Assembly (NCBI GenBank): GCA_003451595.1
Contig: DMDA01000053.1
Location: forward strand, 1,257 to 19,191
Source of the DNA: Chloroflexota bacterium
GTDB taxonomy: Bacteria > Chloroflexota > Anaerolineae > Caldilineales > Caldilineaceae
Direction: 5' to 3'
Length of the DNA: 17,935 nucleotides
The position numbers were made by a program, and so were the translations under genes. Positions within the stretch are counted from its first letter, which is position 1; each line of letters opens with the position of its first letter. The notes beneath the pieces were generated by a model. The model was not told the DNA's origin. It ran no database searches and saw nothing but the letters and a program-made list of their open reading frames with translations. Shown piece by piece: positions 1 through 9,461 of the stretch.

Positions 1-585
1 CGCGTGCGCATGGCGTATGCGCCGCGTCCGGTGTCACGCGCGGCGGTGCTGATCTTCCCGTTGGCAGTGACGGTTTTTGTCAGCCTGCTGGCGCCCGCCG
101 CGGCGCCGCTCATTGCCAGCCTGATGCTCGGCAACCTGCTGCGCGAGGCATTGGTTGTCGAGCGATTAAGCCTGGCCGCCCAACACGAGATCGCCAACAT
201 CTCGACGCTCTTTCTCGGTCTGGCGATTGGCGCCACGATGACGGCGGACCGCTTCCTCTACAGCCCGACAAGCGGTTTTCAGTGGCAGACGCTGATGGTG
301 CTGGGATTGGGGTTATTCGCCTTTGTGGCAGACACGGTGGCCGGTCTGCTCTTTGGCAAGTTCATGTATATCGTCTCGGGGCGCAAAATCAACCCGCTGA
401 TTGGCGCGTGTGGCATCTCCGCCTTTCCGATGGCAGGACGATTGGCGGCGCAGGTCGCGCAGGAGGAGGATTACGGCAACTTTCTCCTGATGCACGCCAT
501 GGGCGCTAACACGGCTGGCCAGTTAGGCAGCGTTGTCGCCGGCGGTCTGCTGCTGGCGCTAGTAGTGGGGTTGGGCGCGGCGTAA
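1..585 (+). CDS. Sodium-translocating decarboxylase beta subunit, C-terminal part (5' truncated by window)
   Basis: This is the C-terminal half of the integral membrane beta subunit of a biotin-dependent, sodium-pumping decarboxylase (oxaloacetate, methylmalonyl-CoA or glutaconyl-CoA type). That subunit couples decarboxylation of carboxybiotin to Na+ export. About 193 residues are visible; the family is usually 370-430, and the frame is open to the window edge, so the true start lies upstream. The segment NPLIGACGISAFPMAGR carries the Asn-x3-Gly-x4-Ser-x6-Arg spacing (N130, G134, S139, R146 of the fragment, counted from the GTG at base 4). It matches the functionally important helix of OadB. 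The later QEEDYGNFLLMHAMG stretch is also typical of the family. Several hydrophobic helices are visible. Which acid is the substrate cannot be told, because the alpha and gamma subunits are outside the window. The gene converges on carB. Confidence 0.88.
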   Translation, partial: RVRMAYAPRPVSRAAVLIFPLAVTVFVSLLAPAAAPLIASLMLGNLLREALVVERLSLAAQHEIANISTLFLGLAIGATMTADRFLYSPTSGFQWQTLMVLGLGLFAFVADTVAGLLFGKFMYIVSGRKINPLIGACGISAFPMAGRLAAQVAQEEDYGNFLLMHAMGANTAGQLGSVVAGGLLLALVVGLGAA

Positions 586-611
586 CTGGAATCGGACGCA
601 GATGGTACGGT

Positions 612-668
612 TTGGGCGGACAGACGCGAATCGAACGACTCAAACAACATCTGTGAAAACCCGCCCAA
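612..668. terminator. Possible bidirectional hairpin between converging genes
   Basis: The 89-bp gap between the decarboxylase stop and the carB stop contains the inverted repeat TTGGGCGG (612-619) and CCGCCCAA (661-668), about 41 nt apart. A structure here could terminate both converging transcripts. The loop is long and there is no T tract, so the assignment is weak. Confidence 0.25.
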
Positions 669-674
669 TCCGCG

Positions 675-4127
<3,453 letters not shown>

Positions 4128-4142
4128 AACTAGATTCTAGTT
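4128..4142. promoter_or_regulatory. Palindrome touching the carB start codon
   Basis: AACTAGA-T-TCTAGTT is a 7-bp-arm palindrome around one central base, directly against the carB ATG, where a ribosome-binding site would be expected. It may be a protein-binding site or a small leader structure. No good -35/-10 pair was found between the Nudix stop and carB, which favours read-through from the Nudix gene. The functional role is inferred only. Confidence 0.35.
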
Positions 4143-4192
4143 CTGAGCATTGGCGCTACTGCGCAAAGACGCCTGGCGCCTTGTATAGCATA

Positions 4193-4744
4193 TCAACGAT
4201 GTACGGCGCCAGTAGGCGCATGGAAAGTGTAACACAGAGCGCCGTCGGGCTGTGGACTGTAGTGGCCGTAGAAAAAAGCACCGTCAAGGGCGCGTGGCAG
4301 CAGCTCCACCAGGTCATCGACCAGCGGATAGTTGGACAATGCGTCGACGGGCAACCACGCCGGCGTCCCTTCGGCGGAAGGCCACAGGGTGCGTTCTTCC
4401 GTTACACCTACAAAGACGAACATCAGCACGCCGGGGCGCCGGCCAAATTCATCGAAGCCGGTGTCGATGGTCACAACGCCGCGCAGTATCAGGTCGTGCG
4501 CCTCGATCCCGGCTTCCTCCCACACTTCGCGCACCGCCGCCGAGTAGACATCCTCGGTTGCCTCGACGTGACCGCCCAGGCCGTTGTATAGGTTTGCCCA
4601 AAGTCGCTTGGTTGGCGCGCCCTGGAGCAGCAATACTTCATGGGCGCCAGTGGTGGGGTTTCTGCTGGTCAAAAAGACCAACACACGGGGAGTGACAAGG
4701 TTGCGCTCGCTGGCGTCGCGTGCGCCTTGCTCAGCAGCGTTCAC
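4193..4744 (-). CDS. Nudix hydrolase (MutT-like)
   Basis: This is a predicted cytoplasmic Nudix pyrophosphohydrolase of 183 residues, cleaving a nucleoside diphosphate linked to another moiety. The Nudix box GX5EX7REUXEEXGU is complete at residues 58-80 (G58, E64, R72-E73, E76-E77, G79-I80), so metal binding and catalysis should be intact. The preceding RLWANLYNGLGGH segment resembles 8-oxo-dGTP diphosphatase-type members, but the substrate cannot be assigned from sequence. The GTG start is chosen because GAGGAG lies 5 nt upstream (4750-4755). An ATG at 4748 is out of frame. The gene is followed after 65 bp by carB on the same strand and may form an operon with it. A housecleaning or nucleotide-pool role would suit pyrimidine synthesis next door, but that link is inference. 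Confidence 0.9.
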   Translation of the reverse strand: MNAAEQGARDASERNLVTPRVLVFLTSRNPTTGAHEVLLLQGAPTKRLWANLYNGLGGHVEATEDVYSAAVREVWEEAGIEAHDLILRGVVTIDTGFDEFGRRPGVLMFVFVGVTEERTLWPSAEGTPAWLPVDALSNYPLVDDLVELLPRALDGAFFYGHYSPQPDGALCYTFHAPTGAVHR

Positions 4745-4782
4745 GCATGCTCCTCAAATTGGTTGATTTCATTGATTTCTCG

Positions 4783-4810
4783 GTTGTATCGTCATTCATA
4801 TTGTTCACAA
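4783..4810 (-). promoter_or_regulatory. Weak promoter candidate for the Nudix gene
   Basis: On the minus strand TTGTGA (4805-4810) lies 16 bp before TACAAC (4783-4788), about 39 bp upstream of the GTG start. The -10 box is poor, and the -35 box touches the foot of the adjacent hairpin. Confidence 0.22.
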
Positions 4811-4844
4811 TCTGCCTGGAAGTTCCAAACCTTCCAGGCAGATT
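4809..4844. repeat. Perfect inverted repeat, 14-bp arms, 8-nt loop
   Basis: AATCTGCCTGGAAG (4809-4822) is exactly complementary to CTTCCAGGCAGATT (4831-4844). It lies between the dehydrogenase and Nudix genes. There is no T tract on either strand, so it is not a standard intrinsic terminator, although a hairpin this stable could end or protect a transcript. It shares the GGAAG/CTTCC upper stem with the hairpin at 8043-8075. Confidence 0.85.
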
Positions 4845-4873
4845 GAATGGCTAAACCCAGAGGTCAGGCAAAG

Positions 4874-5085
4874 CATGTCACGCCGGAGGCGATGGCCTAC
4901 GCCTTGCGCCCCTGACGTGACGAGGTGGCATGTCACGCCGGAGGCGATGACCTACGCCTCGCGCCCCTGACGTGACGAGTGGCATGTCACGCCGGAGGCG
5001 GTGACCTACGCCTTGCGCCCCTGACGTGACGAGGTGGCATGTCACGCCGGAGGCGATGACCTACGCCTCGCGCCCCCGACGTGAG
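4874..5085. repeat. Four tandem ~55-bp units, each with internal dyads (A-B-A-B order)
   Basis: Units begin with CATGTCACGCCGGAGGCG at 4874, 4929, 4983 and 5038, giving spacings of 55, 54 and 55; the last unit is cut short. Each has an outer dyad GTCACG/CGTGAC and an inner dyad GAGGCG/CGCCTC (CGCCTT in units 1 and 3, which keeps a G-U pair). Units 1 and 3 share CCTTGCG and GAGGTGG, while units 2 and 4 share CCTCGCG. The array therefore looks like a duplicated 109-bp dimer. There are no unique spacers, so it is not a CRISPR. Confidence 0.93.
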
Positions 5086-5095
5086 ATATGCTCGG

Positions 5096-6538
5096 CTATC
5101 CGTTGGCGATCATCACATGTTTCGTGATCTGGTAATCTCCCACTGCTTCGATGGACAAGTCCTTGCCAAAACCCGACTGCTTGAAGCCGCCGTGCGGCCC
5201 TTCCGACGCCAGCGGGATGTGATCGTTAATCCAGACCGTGCCAAACTCGAGCTGTTGCGCAATGCGCATGGCGCGGCCAACATCTTTTGTGAAGACGGAT
5301 GCCGCCAGCCCGTAGAGGACGTCGTTGCCGTAAGCCGTGGCCTGTTCCTCACTGTCGAAGGCGTTGATCGTCAGCACCGGCCCGAAAACTTCGCTCTGGA
5401 TGATCTCCGCCTGCTGGTCAGCGTCAAGGATGACGGTTGGCTCGATGAAGAAGCCGGCGTCGAAGCCGGCCGGCACGCCGCCGCCGGTGATCACGCGCGC
5501 GCCGCTGGCTTTGGCGCGCGCAATGAAGCCAAGCACGCGCTGCTGTTGCACCGCCGAGATCGCAGGTCCCATTGCCGTGCTGTCGTCGAAGGGATCGCCT
5601 ACTTTGACCGCACGCATCGCTTCGACCAGCGCTTCGACCGCATCGTTGTAGCGTTCCCGTGCAACATAGACGCGCGTCGCCGCCGTGCAGTCCTGCCCTG
5701 TATTGCAGATGGCGGCGAAGCTAGCTTTCGCTGCCACTAGTTCCAGATCGGCGTCGTCGAAAACAAGCACCGGCGCCTTGCCTCCCAACTCCAGATGCAC
5801 GCGCTTGAGCGTGTTCGCCGCGGTCGCCATGATCTTTTTGCCCGTTGCCGTAGAGCCGGTCAGGCTGACCATGCGCACGTCAGGATGTTCGACGAGCGCC
5901 TGACCTGTGTCGTTGCCGCCGGTGACGACGTTCACAACGCCATCCGGGATGCCCGCTTGCTGGATCAAGTCGGCCAACATCAATGTAGAGAGCGGTGTAG
6001 TTGGCGCTGGCTTGAGTACGACGGTGCAGCCTGCCGCCAGCGCCGGGCCGAGCTTCCACACGGCCATCAGCAGCGGGTAGTTCCACGGCGCAATCTGCCC
6101 GACGACGCCCACCGGTTCGCGGCGGAACATTGAGGTGTAGCCAGCCGCGTATTCGCCTGCGCGCATGCCATGGGTATCGCGCGCAGCGGCGGCAAAAAAG
6201 CGCAGGTTGTCGACGGAGAAGGGCACGTCGCCAGCCATGGTCAGTTGTGCAAAGGGCTTCCCGGCGTTTTCGGATTCAACGCGACCGATTTCCGCGCCAT
6301 GTTGTTCGAGCAGGTCGGCCAGCCGAAAAAGCGCCAGCGCACGCTCGCCCGGCGTCTTACGCGACCAGCGCCCGTCATAGAAGGCGCGTTTTGCCGCTTG
6401 CACCGCCCGCTCTACGTCGGCGCGGCTGCCGTCCGGCACAGTGGCAATCTGTTGGCCCGTCGCCGGATTGAGGATCACCAACTCACCGCCACCCTGACTA
6501 TCGACCCATTGGCCGTCAATGAAATGCTTGGTTTGCAT
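5096..6538 (-). CDS. patD: 4-aminobutyraldehyde dehydrogenase (ALDH superfamily)
   Basis: This is an NAD(P)-dependent aldehyde dehydrogenase of 480 residues, the usual family size. It is predicted to oxidise 4-aminobutanal from putrescine breakdown to GABA. The catalytic Cys284 (NTGQDCTA), general base Glu250 (LELGGKAP), Asn153 (APWNYP) and cofactor Lys176 (VLKP) are all present. From memory, long stretches closely resemble E. coli PatD/YdcW, for example the TSMFRREPVGVV region and the end GKDLSIEAVGDYQITKHVM. The adjacent YdcS homologue supports the substrate call. A betaine-aldehyde or related aminoaldehyde activity is the main alternative. The start at 6538 (MQTKHFIDGQW) is preferred, with AAGG upstream. 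The reading frame stays open to 6634, but that extension only translates the intercistronic repeat. The upstream neighbour is ydcS on the same strand, 114 bp away. Confidence 0.9.
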   Translation of the reverse strand: MQTKHFIDGQWVDSQGGGELVILNPATGQQIATVPDGSRADVERAVQAAKRAFYDGRWSRKTPGERALALFRLADLLEQHGAEIGRVESENAGKPFAQLTMAGDVPFSVDNLRFFAAAARDTHGMRAGEYAAGYTSMFRREPVGVVGQIAPWNYPLLMAVWKLGPALAAGCTVVLKPAPTTPLSTLMLADLIQQAGIPDGVVNVVTGGNDTGQALVEHPDVRMVSLTGSTATGKKIMATAANTLKRVHLELGGKAPVLVFDDADLELVAAKASFAAICNTGQDCTAATRVYVARERYNDAVEALVEAMRAVKVGDPFDDSTAMGPAISAVQQQRVLGFIARAKASGARVITGGGVPAGFDAGFFIEPTVILDADQQAEIIQSEVFGPVLTINAFDSEEQATAYGNDVLYGLAASVFTKDVGRAMRIAQQLEFGTVWINDHIPLASEGPHGGFKQSGFGKDLSIEAVGDYQITKHVMIANG

Positions 6539-6574
6539 AGTTGCCTTGCCTTGTGCAAGAGAAACTGAGAGATC

Positions 6575-6653
6575 GGGGGATTGGAAGATTGGAGATGATA
6601 GATTGGAGCGTAAGGGATTCCGCCCAATCTCCAATCTCCTATCTCCTATCCCC
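6575..6653 (-). repeat. Palindromic GGAGATT-type element, copy 3, between ydcS and patD
   Basis: The + strand purine arm 6575-6607 (GGATTGG, AGATTGG and GGAGATGATAG variants) faces a pyrimidine arm 6623-6653 (CCAATCTCC, then two CTCCTAT units). About 15 nt separate the arms. The pyrimidine arm ends exactly at the ydcS stop codon (6653-6655). The element fills roughly 80 of the 114 bp between the two cistrons, so it would form a hairpin in the mRNA between the ydcS stop and the patD ribosome-binding region. Confidence 0.8.
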
Positions 6654-7882
6654 TAATTCCCGCCCATCACCGCAATATAATCCGACACCCACTGGCTGTA
6701 GGGCACGCAGGCATCGCTGCCATCGGGGCAGCGAGTCGTTGGCGTGCGCCAGAAGGAGATTTTGTCGAAGTTGTCGAAACCGTTAGTCGTGCAGCCTTCG
6801 GGACCGAGCAGGTCGCTGGCTTCACAACCCGCCGGGACAGAAGGCACTGAGCCAAACCACGCCGCCACGTCGCCCTGCACCTTCGGGTTGAGCGAGTGCT
6901 CCATCCACAGGTAGGCGCAGTTGGGGTGCGCTGCATTGACGTGCATCATCGTCGTATCGGCCCAGCCGGTGGCGCCTTCGACCGGGATCGTGCTGGCGAT
7001 GGGTGCGCCTTCAGCCTGGAGCAGGTTGACCTGGAAGGGCCACGAGCTGGAGGCGACGACGCCCTCGTTCTTGAAGTCCTCCATCTGCGCAATGACGTCG
7101 TGCCAGTACCGGTTGACCAGCTGGCGCTGGCCGCGAGCAAGCTCGAGCGTGGCTGCGTACTGCTCCTGCGTCAGCGCGTAGGGGTCGGTGATGCCCAGTT
7201 CTGGGTTGTGCGTCATCAGATACAGGGCAGCGTCGGCCAGGGCAATCGGCCCGTCATACGCCTGCACACGCCCTTTATTGGACTGGCCGTCGGGCAGTTC
7301 CTGTTCGATGTAGATCACGCCCCAGGTGTCAGGCGCTGTGGGGAAGGTCTCGGTGTTGTACATCAGGACGTTGGCGCCCCACTGGTAAGGCGTGCCATAG
7401 TGGACGCCGTCCACGGTATGCCAGGGTGCGTTCTGCAGTCGCTCATCCACCGTACTCCAGCTTGGGATCAGATCGACGTTGATCGGCTGCACTGTGCCGC
7501 CTGCAACCAGGCGCAGGCTGGCATCTCCAGAAGCCGTCACCAGGTCAAAGCCCCCCTGGTTCATCAGCGTGACCATCTCGTCGGAAGTGCCAGCCACTTT
7601 GATGTTGACCTTGCAGCCAGTTGCCTCCTCGTACATTGTGACCCAGTCGTAAGCCGGGTCGGTCTCGCCGCGCTCGATATAGCCAGCCCAGGCGATGATG
7701 TCGAGCTGCCCCTCGCCTTCGCCGATCGCGGTCTTCATGCCGGTAGGGGCGGCTTCAGCCGGCGCCGTCGTCGCCGCTGCTTCGCCGCCGCTGGCAGGCG
7801 CTGACGTTGGCGCTGCGCAGGCGCTGACGAGCATCGCCGCAATCAACAGTATGGCGACGAGCGCCATCAGGGTGCGTTGCAT
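6653..7882 (-). CDS. ydcS: YdcS-like polyamine-binding lipoprotein of an ABC importer
   Basis: This is an extracytoplasmic solute-binding protein of the spermidine/putrescine (PotD/PotF-like) group, 409 residues. A lipoprotein signal peptide (MQRTLMALVA...) leads to the lipobox VSAC with Cys22, followed by an Ala/Thr/Pro-rich tether to about residue 55. The mature part resembles E. coli YdcS almost throughout: LDIIAWAGYIERG, YDLVTASGDASLRL-type, YGTPYQWG, KVQGDVAAWFGS, and a C-terminus ending YIAVMGGN (E. coli YIAIMGGR). The ATG at 7882 is chosen because AAGGAGG (7891-7897) sits 8 nt upstream. The upstream open frame to 8044 lacks a signal peptide and crosses the promoter. A TTGCCC-17-TATAAT promoter and a direct repeat lie upstream. 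It is followed by patD. No permease or ATPase gene (ydcT, U, V equivalents) is present. Confidence 0.94.
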   Translation of the reverse strand: MQRTLMALVAILLIAAMLVSACAAPTSAPASGGEAAATTAPAEAAPTGMKTAIGEGEGQLDIIAWAGYIERGETDPAYDWVTMYEEATGCKVNIKVAGTSDEMVTLMNQGGFDLVTASGDASLRLVAGGTVQPINVDLIPSWSTVDERLQNAPWHTVDGVHYGTPYQWGANVLMYNTETFPTAPDTWGVIYIEQELPDGQSNKGRVQAYDGPIALADAALYLMTHNPELGITDPYALTQEQYAATLELARGQRQLVNRYWHDVIAQMEDFKNEGVVASSSWPFQVNLLQAEGAPIASTIPVEGATGWADTTMMHVNAAHPNCAYLWMEHSLNPKVQGDVAAWFGSVPSVPAGCEASDLLGPEGCTTNGFDNFDKISFWRTPTTRCPDGSDACVPYSQWVSDYIAVMGGN

Positions 7883-7933
7883 GATGGGTTCCTCCTTGTA
7901 GAACCAGCAAGAATAGAGTGGGTTGACAGTGAA

Positions 7934-7955
7934 CACTTGTGATCGCACTTGTGAT
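7934..7955 (-). promoter_or_regulatory. Direct repeat CACTTGTGAT x2 in the ydcS leader
   Basis: CACTTGTGAT occurs exactly twice (7934-7943 and 7946-7955), with a 12-bp period close to one helical turn. It sits downstream of the predicted -10 box and before the Shine-Dalgarno of ydcS. This is a good position for a repressor operator; the cognate regulator is unknown. Confidence 0.45.
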
Positions 7956-7978
7956 AGTTGGTCGGCTGTGCGCGGGAC

Positions 7979-8007
7979 ATTATATGCAGGGGCGACAGGA
8001 AGGGCAA
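7979..8007 (-). promoter_or_regulatory. Sigma-70-type promoter of ydcS
   Basis: The minus strand reads TTGCCC (8002-8007), a 17-bp spacer, then a perfect TATAAT (7979-7984). Transcription would start near 7972, giving a leader of about 90 nt with the CACTTGTGAT direct repeats and a strong AAGGAGG before the ydcS ATG. Confidence 0.62.
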
Positions 8008-8042
8008 ACAAGTCTGATAGACAACACAAATAGACTTTGCTC

Positions 8043-8075
8043 ATCTTCCCGGAAGCTCTGAGCTTCCGGGAAGAT
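8043..8075. repeat. Perfect inverted repeat, 15-bp arms, 3-nt loop
   Basis: ATCTTCCCGGAAGCT (8043-8057) and AGCTTCCGGGAAGAT (8061-8075) are exactly complementary around CTG. The hairpin lies between the two divergent promoter candidates, about 36 bp beyond the ydcS -35 box. No T tract follows on either strand. With 4809-4844 it may belong to a dispersed GGAAG/CTTCC hairpin family in this genome. Confidence 0.85.
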
Positions 8076-8137
8076 ATCGGATGTACGATGTTTGATTGTG
8101 CTATCTATGAGGTAGGGAAATATGCTGCGCCGCCGAT

Positions 8138-8166
8138 TTGTCGGCTACGCTCATGCACGATACACT
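8138..8166 (+). promoter_or_regulatory. Promoter candidate for the glycosylase-like gene
   Basis: TTGTCG (8138-8143), a 17-bp spacer and TACACT (8161-8166) lie about 53 bp upstream of the chosen ATG. The match to consensus is moderate. Confidence 0.33.
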
Positions 8167-8218
8167 AACCTTCTAGACCATTTGTTCGCCGTTGGCGCCT
8201 CGAAGCGAGTTTTTATTC

Positions 8219-9328
8219 ATGCCCACGACATCGCTTGTGATCGATCTGGAGCAGGTGCGTTGGTTCCGCCTGCGTCGTTCTGGCCTGATCGTCCCCTTTG
8301 CCACTCCCGAAAACGTTGCGCAGGTGCTCTTTGGCGTCCAGGCGCAGATTCACCCAGCAGCCGGCGTCGCCATCTTCAACCGCACCACTGGCTTCAACTA
8401 TGCGCGCTATGAACAGTTGCTCTTTGACGACCGGTCACTGGTCAAGCTGTGGGGACAACGCGGCACCCTGCACGTCTACGCCACGACCGATTGGCCGCTT
8501 GTCTGCGCCATGCTCGCCGACCGCAAGAGTTGGTGGGGACGCACAGCCGAACGTACGGATACGCTGGACGTATACACCGAGTTGGTGACGCGCAGCGAGG
8601 CGTTGCTGCGCGCCAGGGGAATGATGGGACGTTCTGACCTGCGCGCATCCGGGCTGGTCACAAACGAGGAACATCTGTCGCCGTGGGGCGGCGTCTTTTC
8701 CGACCTGGTGCGGTTGGGCTATGCCTGTCATGCTGCGCGCGATGGCGAAGGCATTTTTGCACATCGCACCTTCTGGCGCCCCGATCTTGCCTGGGAGTTG
8801 CCCGATGCAGAGGCCGCCAATCTGGAAGTCCTGCGGCGCTATTTACGCGCGTATGGTCCGGCGACGCAACAAGACTTTGCCTACTGGCGCGGCGGCAAAG
8901 TCGAATCGACGCGGCGTTGGCTGGCGGCTATCGCCGACGAGCTGGCGACGGTGACAGTGAATGGCGTCGAGATGGTGCTGTTGCGCGAAGACGTGGACGA
9001 TCTACTGGCGCCAGCAGAGGCGCTGCAGCGCACTGTGCGGATGCTCTATCGTTTCGATCCGCTCTTGCTGGCGCACAAAGACAAGCGTTGGATTGTACCC
9101 ACCGCACATCACCAGCAAGTCTTCCGCATTGCCGGTCACATCGAGGGAGTGATATTGGAGGGCGGCGTCGCCGTCGCCACATGGCGTTACATCCGTAAAA
9201 CCGGCGGGCTGTTCATTACCCTGACGCCGTTCAAGCGCCTGTCGCAACGCGTGCGCCGCGCAGTGGAAAAACAGGCGCTACAGCTTGCCCACTTCTTTGG
9301 GCTGCCGCTGGCCGAGGTTAATGCATGA
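8219..9328 (+). CDS. Winged-helix DNA glycosylase homologue (HTH_42, AlkZ/YcaQ family)
   Basis: This is a 369-residue protein of the HTH_42 family, whose studied members (Streptomyces AlkZ, E. coli YcaQ/AlkX) unhook alkylated bases or interstrand crosslinks from DNA. The family hallmark is Gln-x-Gln near residue 40: VQAQIHP gives Q41-A-Q43. That is the QxQ form of AlkZ rather than the QxD form of YcaQ. Other family segments are GMMGRSDLRASG, GPATQQDFAYWRGG (about 213-226), FDPLLLAHKD (about 279-288), and FRIAGHIEGVILEGGVAVATW near the C-terminus. The ATG at 8219 fits this layout; a TTG at 8192 would add nine residues and has no better ribosome site. The gene is divergent from ydcS and 133 bp before the phosphatidyltransferase gene, so it could share a transcript with that block. 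A DNA-binding regulator role is less likely. Confidence 0.87.
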   Translation: MPTTSLVIDLEQVRWFRLRRSGLIVPFATPENVAQVLFGVQAQIHPAAGVAIFNRTTGFNYARYEQLLFDDRSLVKLWGQRGTLHVYATTDWPLVCAMLADRKSWWGRTAERTDTLDVYTELVTRSEALLRARGMMGRSDLRASGLVTNEEHLSPWGGVFSDLVRLGYACHAARDGEGIFAHRTFWRPDLAWELPDAEAANLEVLRRYLRAYGPATQQDFAYWRGGKVESTRRWLAAIADELATVTVNGVEMVLLREDVDDLLAPAEALQRTVRMLYRFDPLLLAHKDKRWIVPTAHHQQVFRIAGHIEGVILEGGVAVATWRYIRKTGGLFITLTPFKRLSQRVRRAVEKQALQLAHFFGLPLAEVNA

Positions 9329-9461
9329 ACACGTGCTGTATGATGCGTCACGCTCTGCCTGGCGCCCTTCACCTGGCGGCGTTTGCCGATTCGCATGGCG
9401 CTGACTGATAATCTCGGTTGGAGATTCGTTCAAACCCTGACAGACAGCGCGGTGTACTCTG

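Larger units (their letters stand above)
4745..5095. other. 351-bp gap: hairpin plus repeat array, no gene
   Basis: Between the dehydrogenase stop and the Nudix start I see no credible coding sequence. The stretch holds, from high to low coordinates, a four-unit array of about 55-bp repeats, a perfect 14-bp-arm hairpin, and a weak Nudix promoter candidate followed by its Shine-Dalgarno. The array and hairpin would lie in the 3' region of the ydcS-patD transcript. Confidence 0.7.
7883..8218. other. 336-bp divergent control region (ydcS / alkZ-like), no gene
   Basis: The gap between the two divergent starts holds the ydcS Shine-Dalgarno, a 10-bp direct repeat, the ydcS promoter, a perfect hairpin at 8043-8075, and a weaker promoter candidate facing the glycosylase-like gene. 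Short open frames in the region have no ribosome-binding site or recognisable content. Confidence 0.6.

Noticed and set aside
4874..5085. CRISPR array
   Set aside because: The units are contiguous near-copies without unique spacers, and there are no cas genes.
6539..6634. N-terminal extension of the dehydrogenase
   Set aside because: It only translates the repeat element and spacer; the family N-terminus begins at MQTKHF with AAGG upstream.
6896..7804. + strand open frame of about 300 codons opposite ydcS
   Set aside because: It is antisense to a full-length YdcS homologue, and the composition looks like a shadow frame.
7883..8044. N-terminal extension of YdcS
   Set aside because: It would bury the lipoprotein signal peptide, and it crosses the TATAAT promoter and the strong Shine-Dalgarno.
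8122..8412. 96-codon open frame before the glycosylase-like gene
   Set aside because: It overlaps the real gene in another frame, with no ribosome site or recognisable content.
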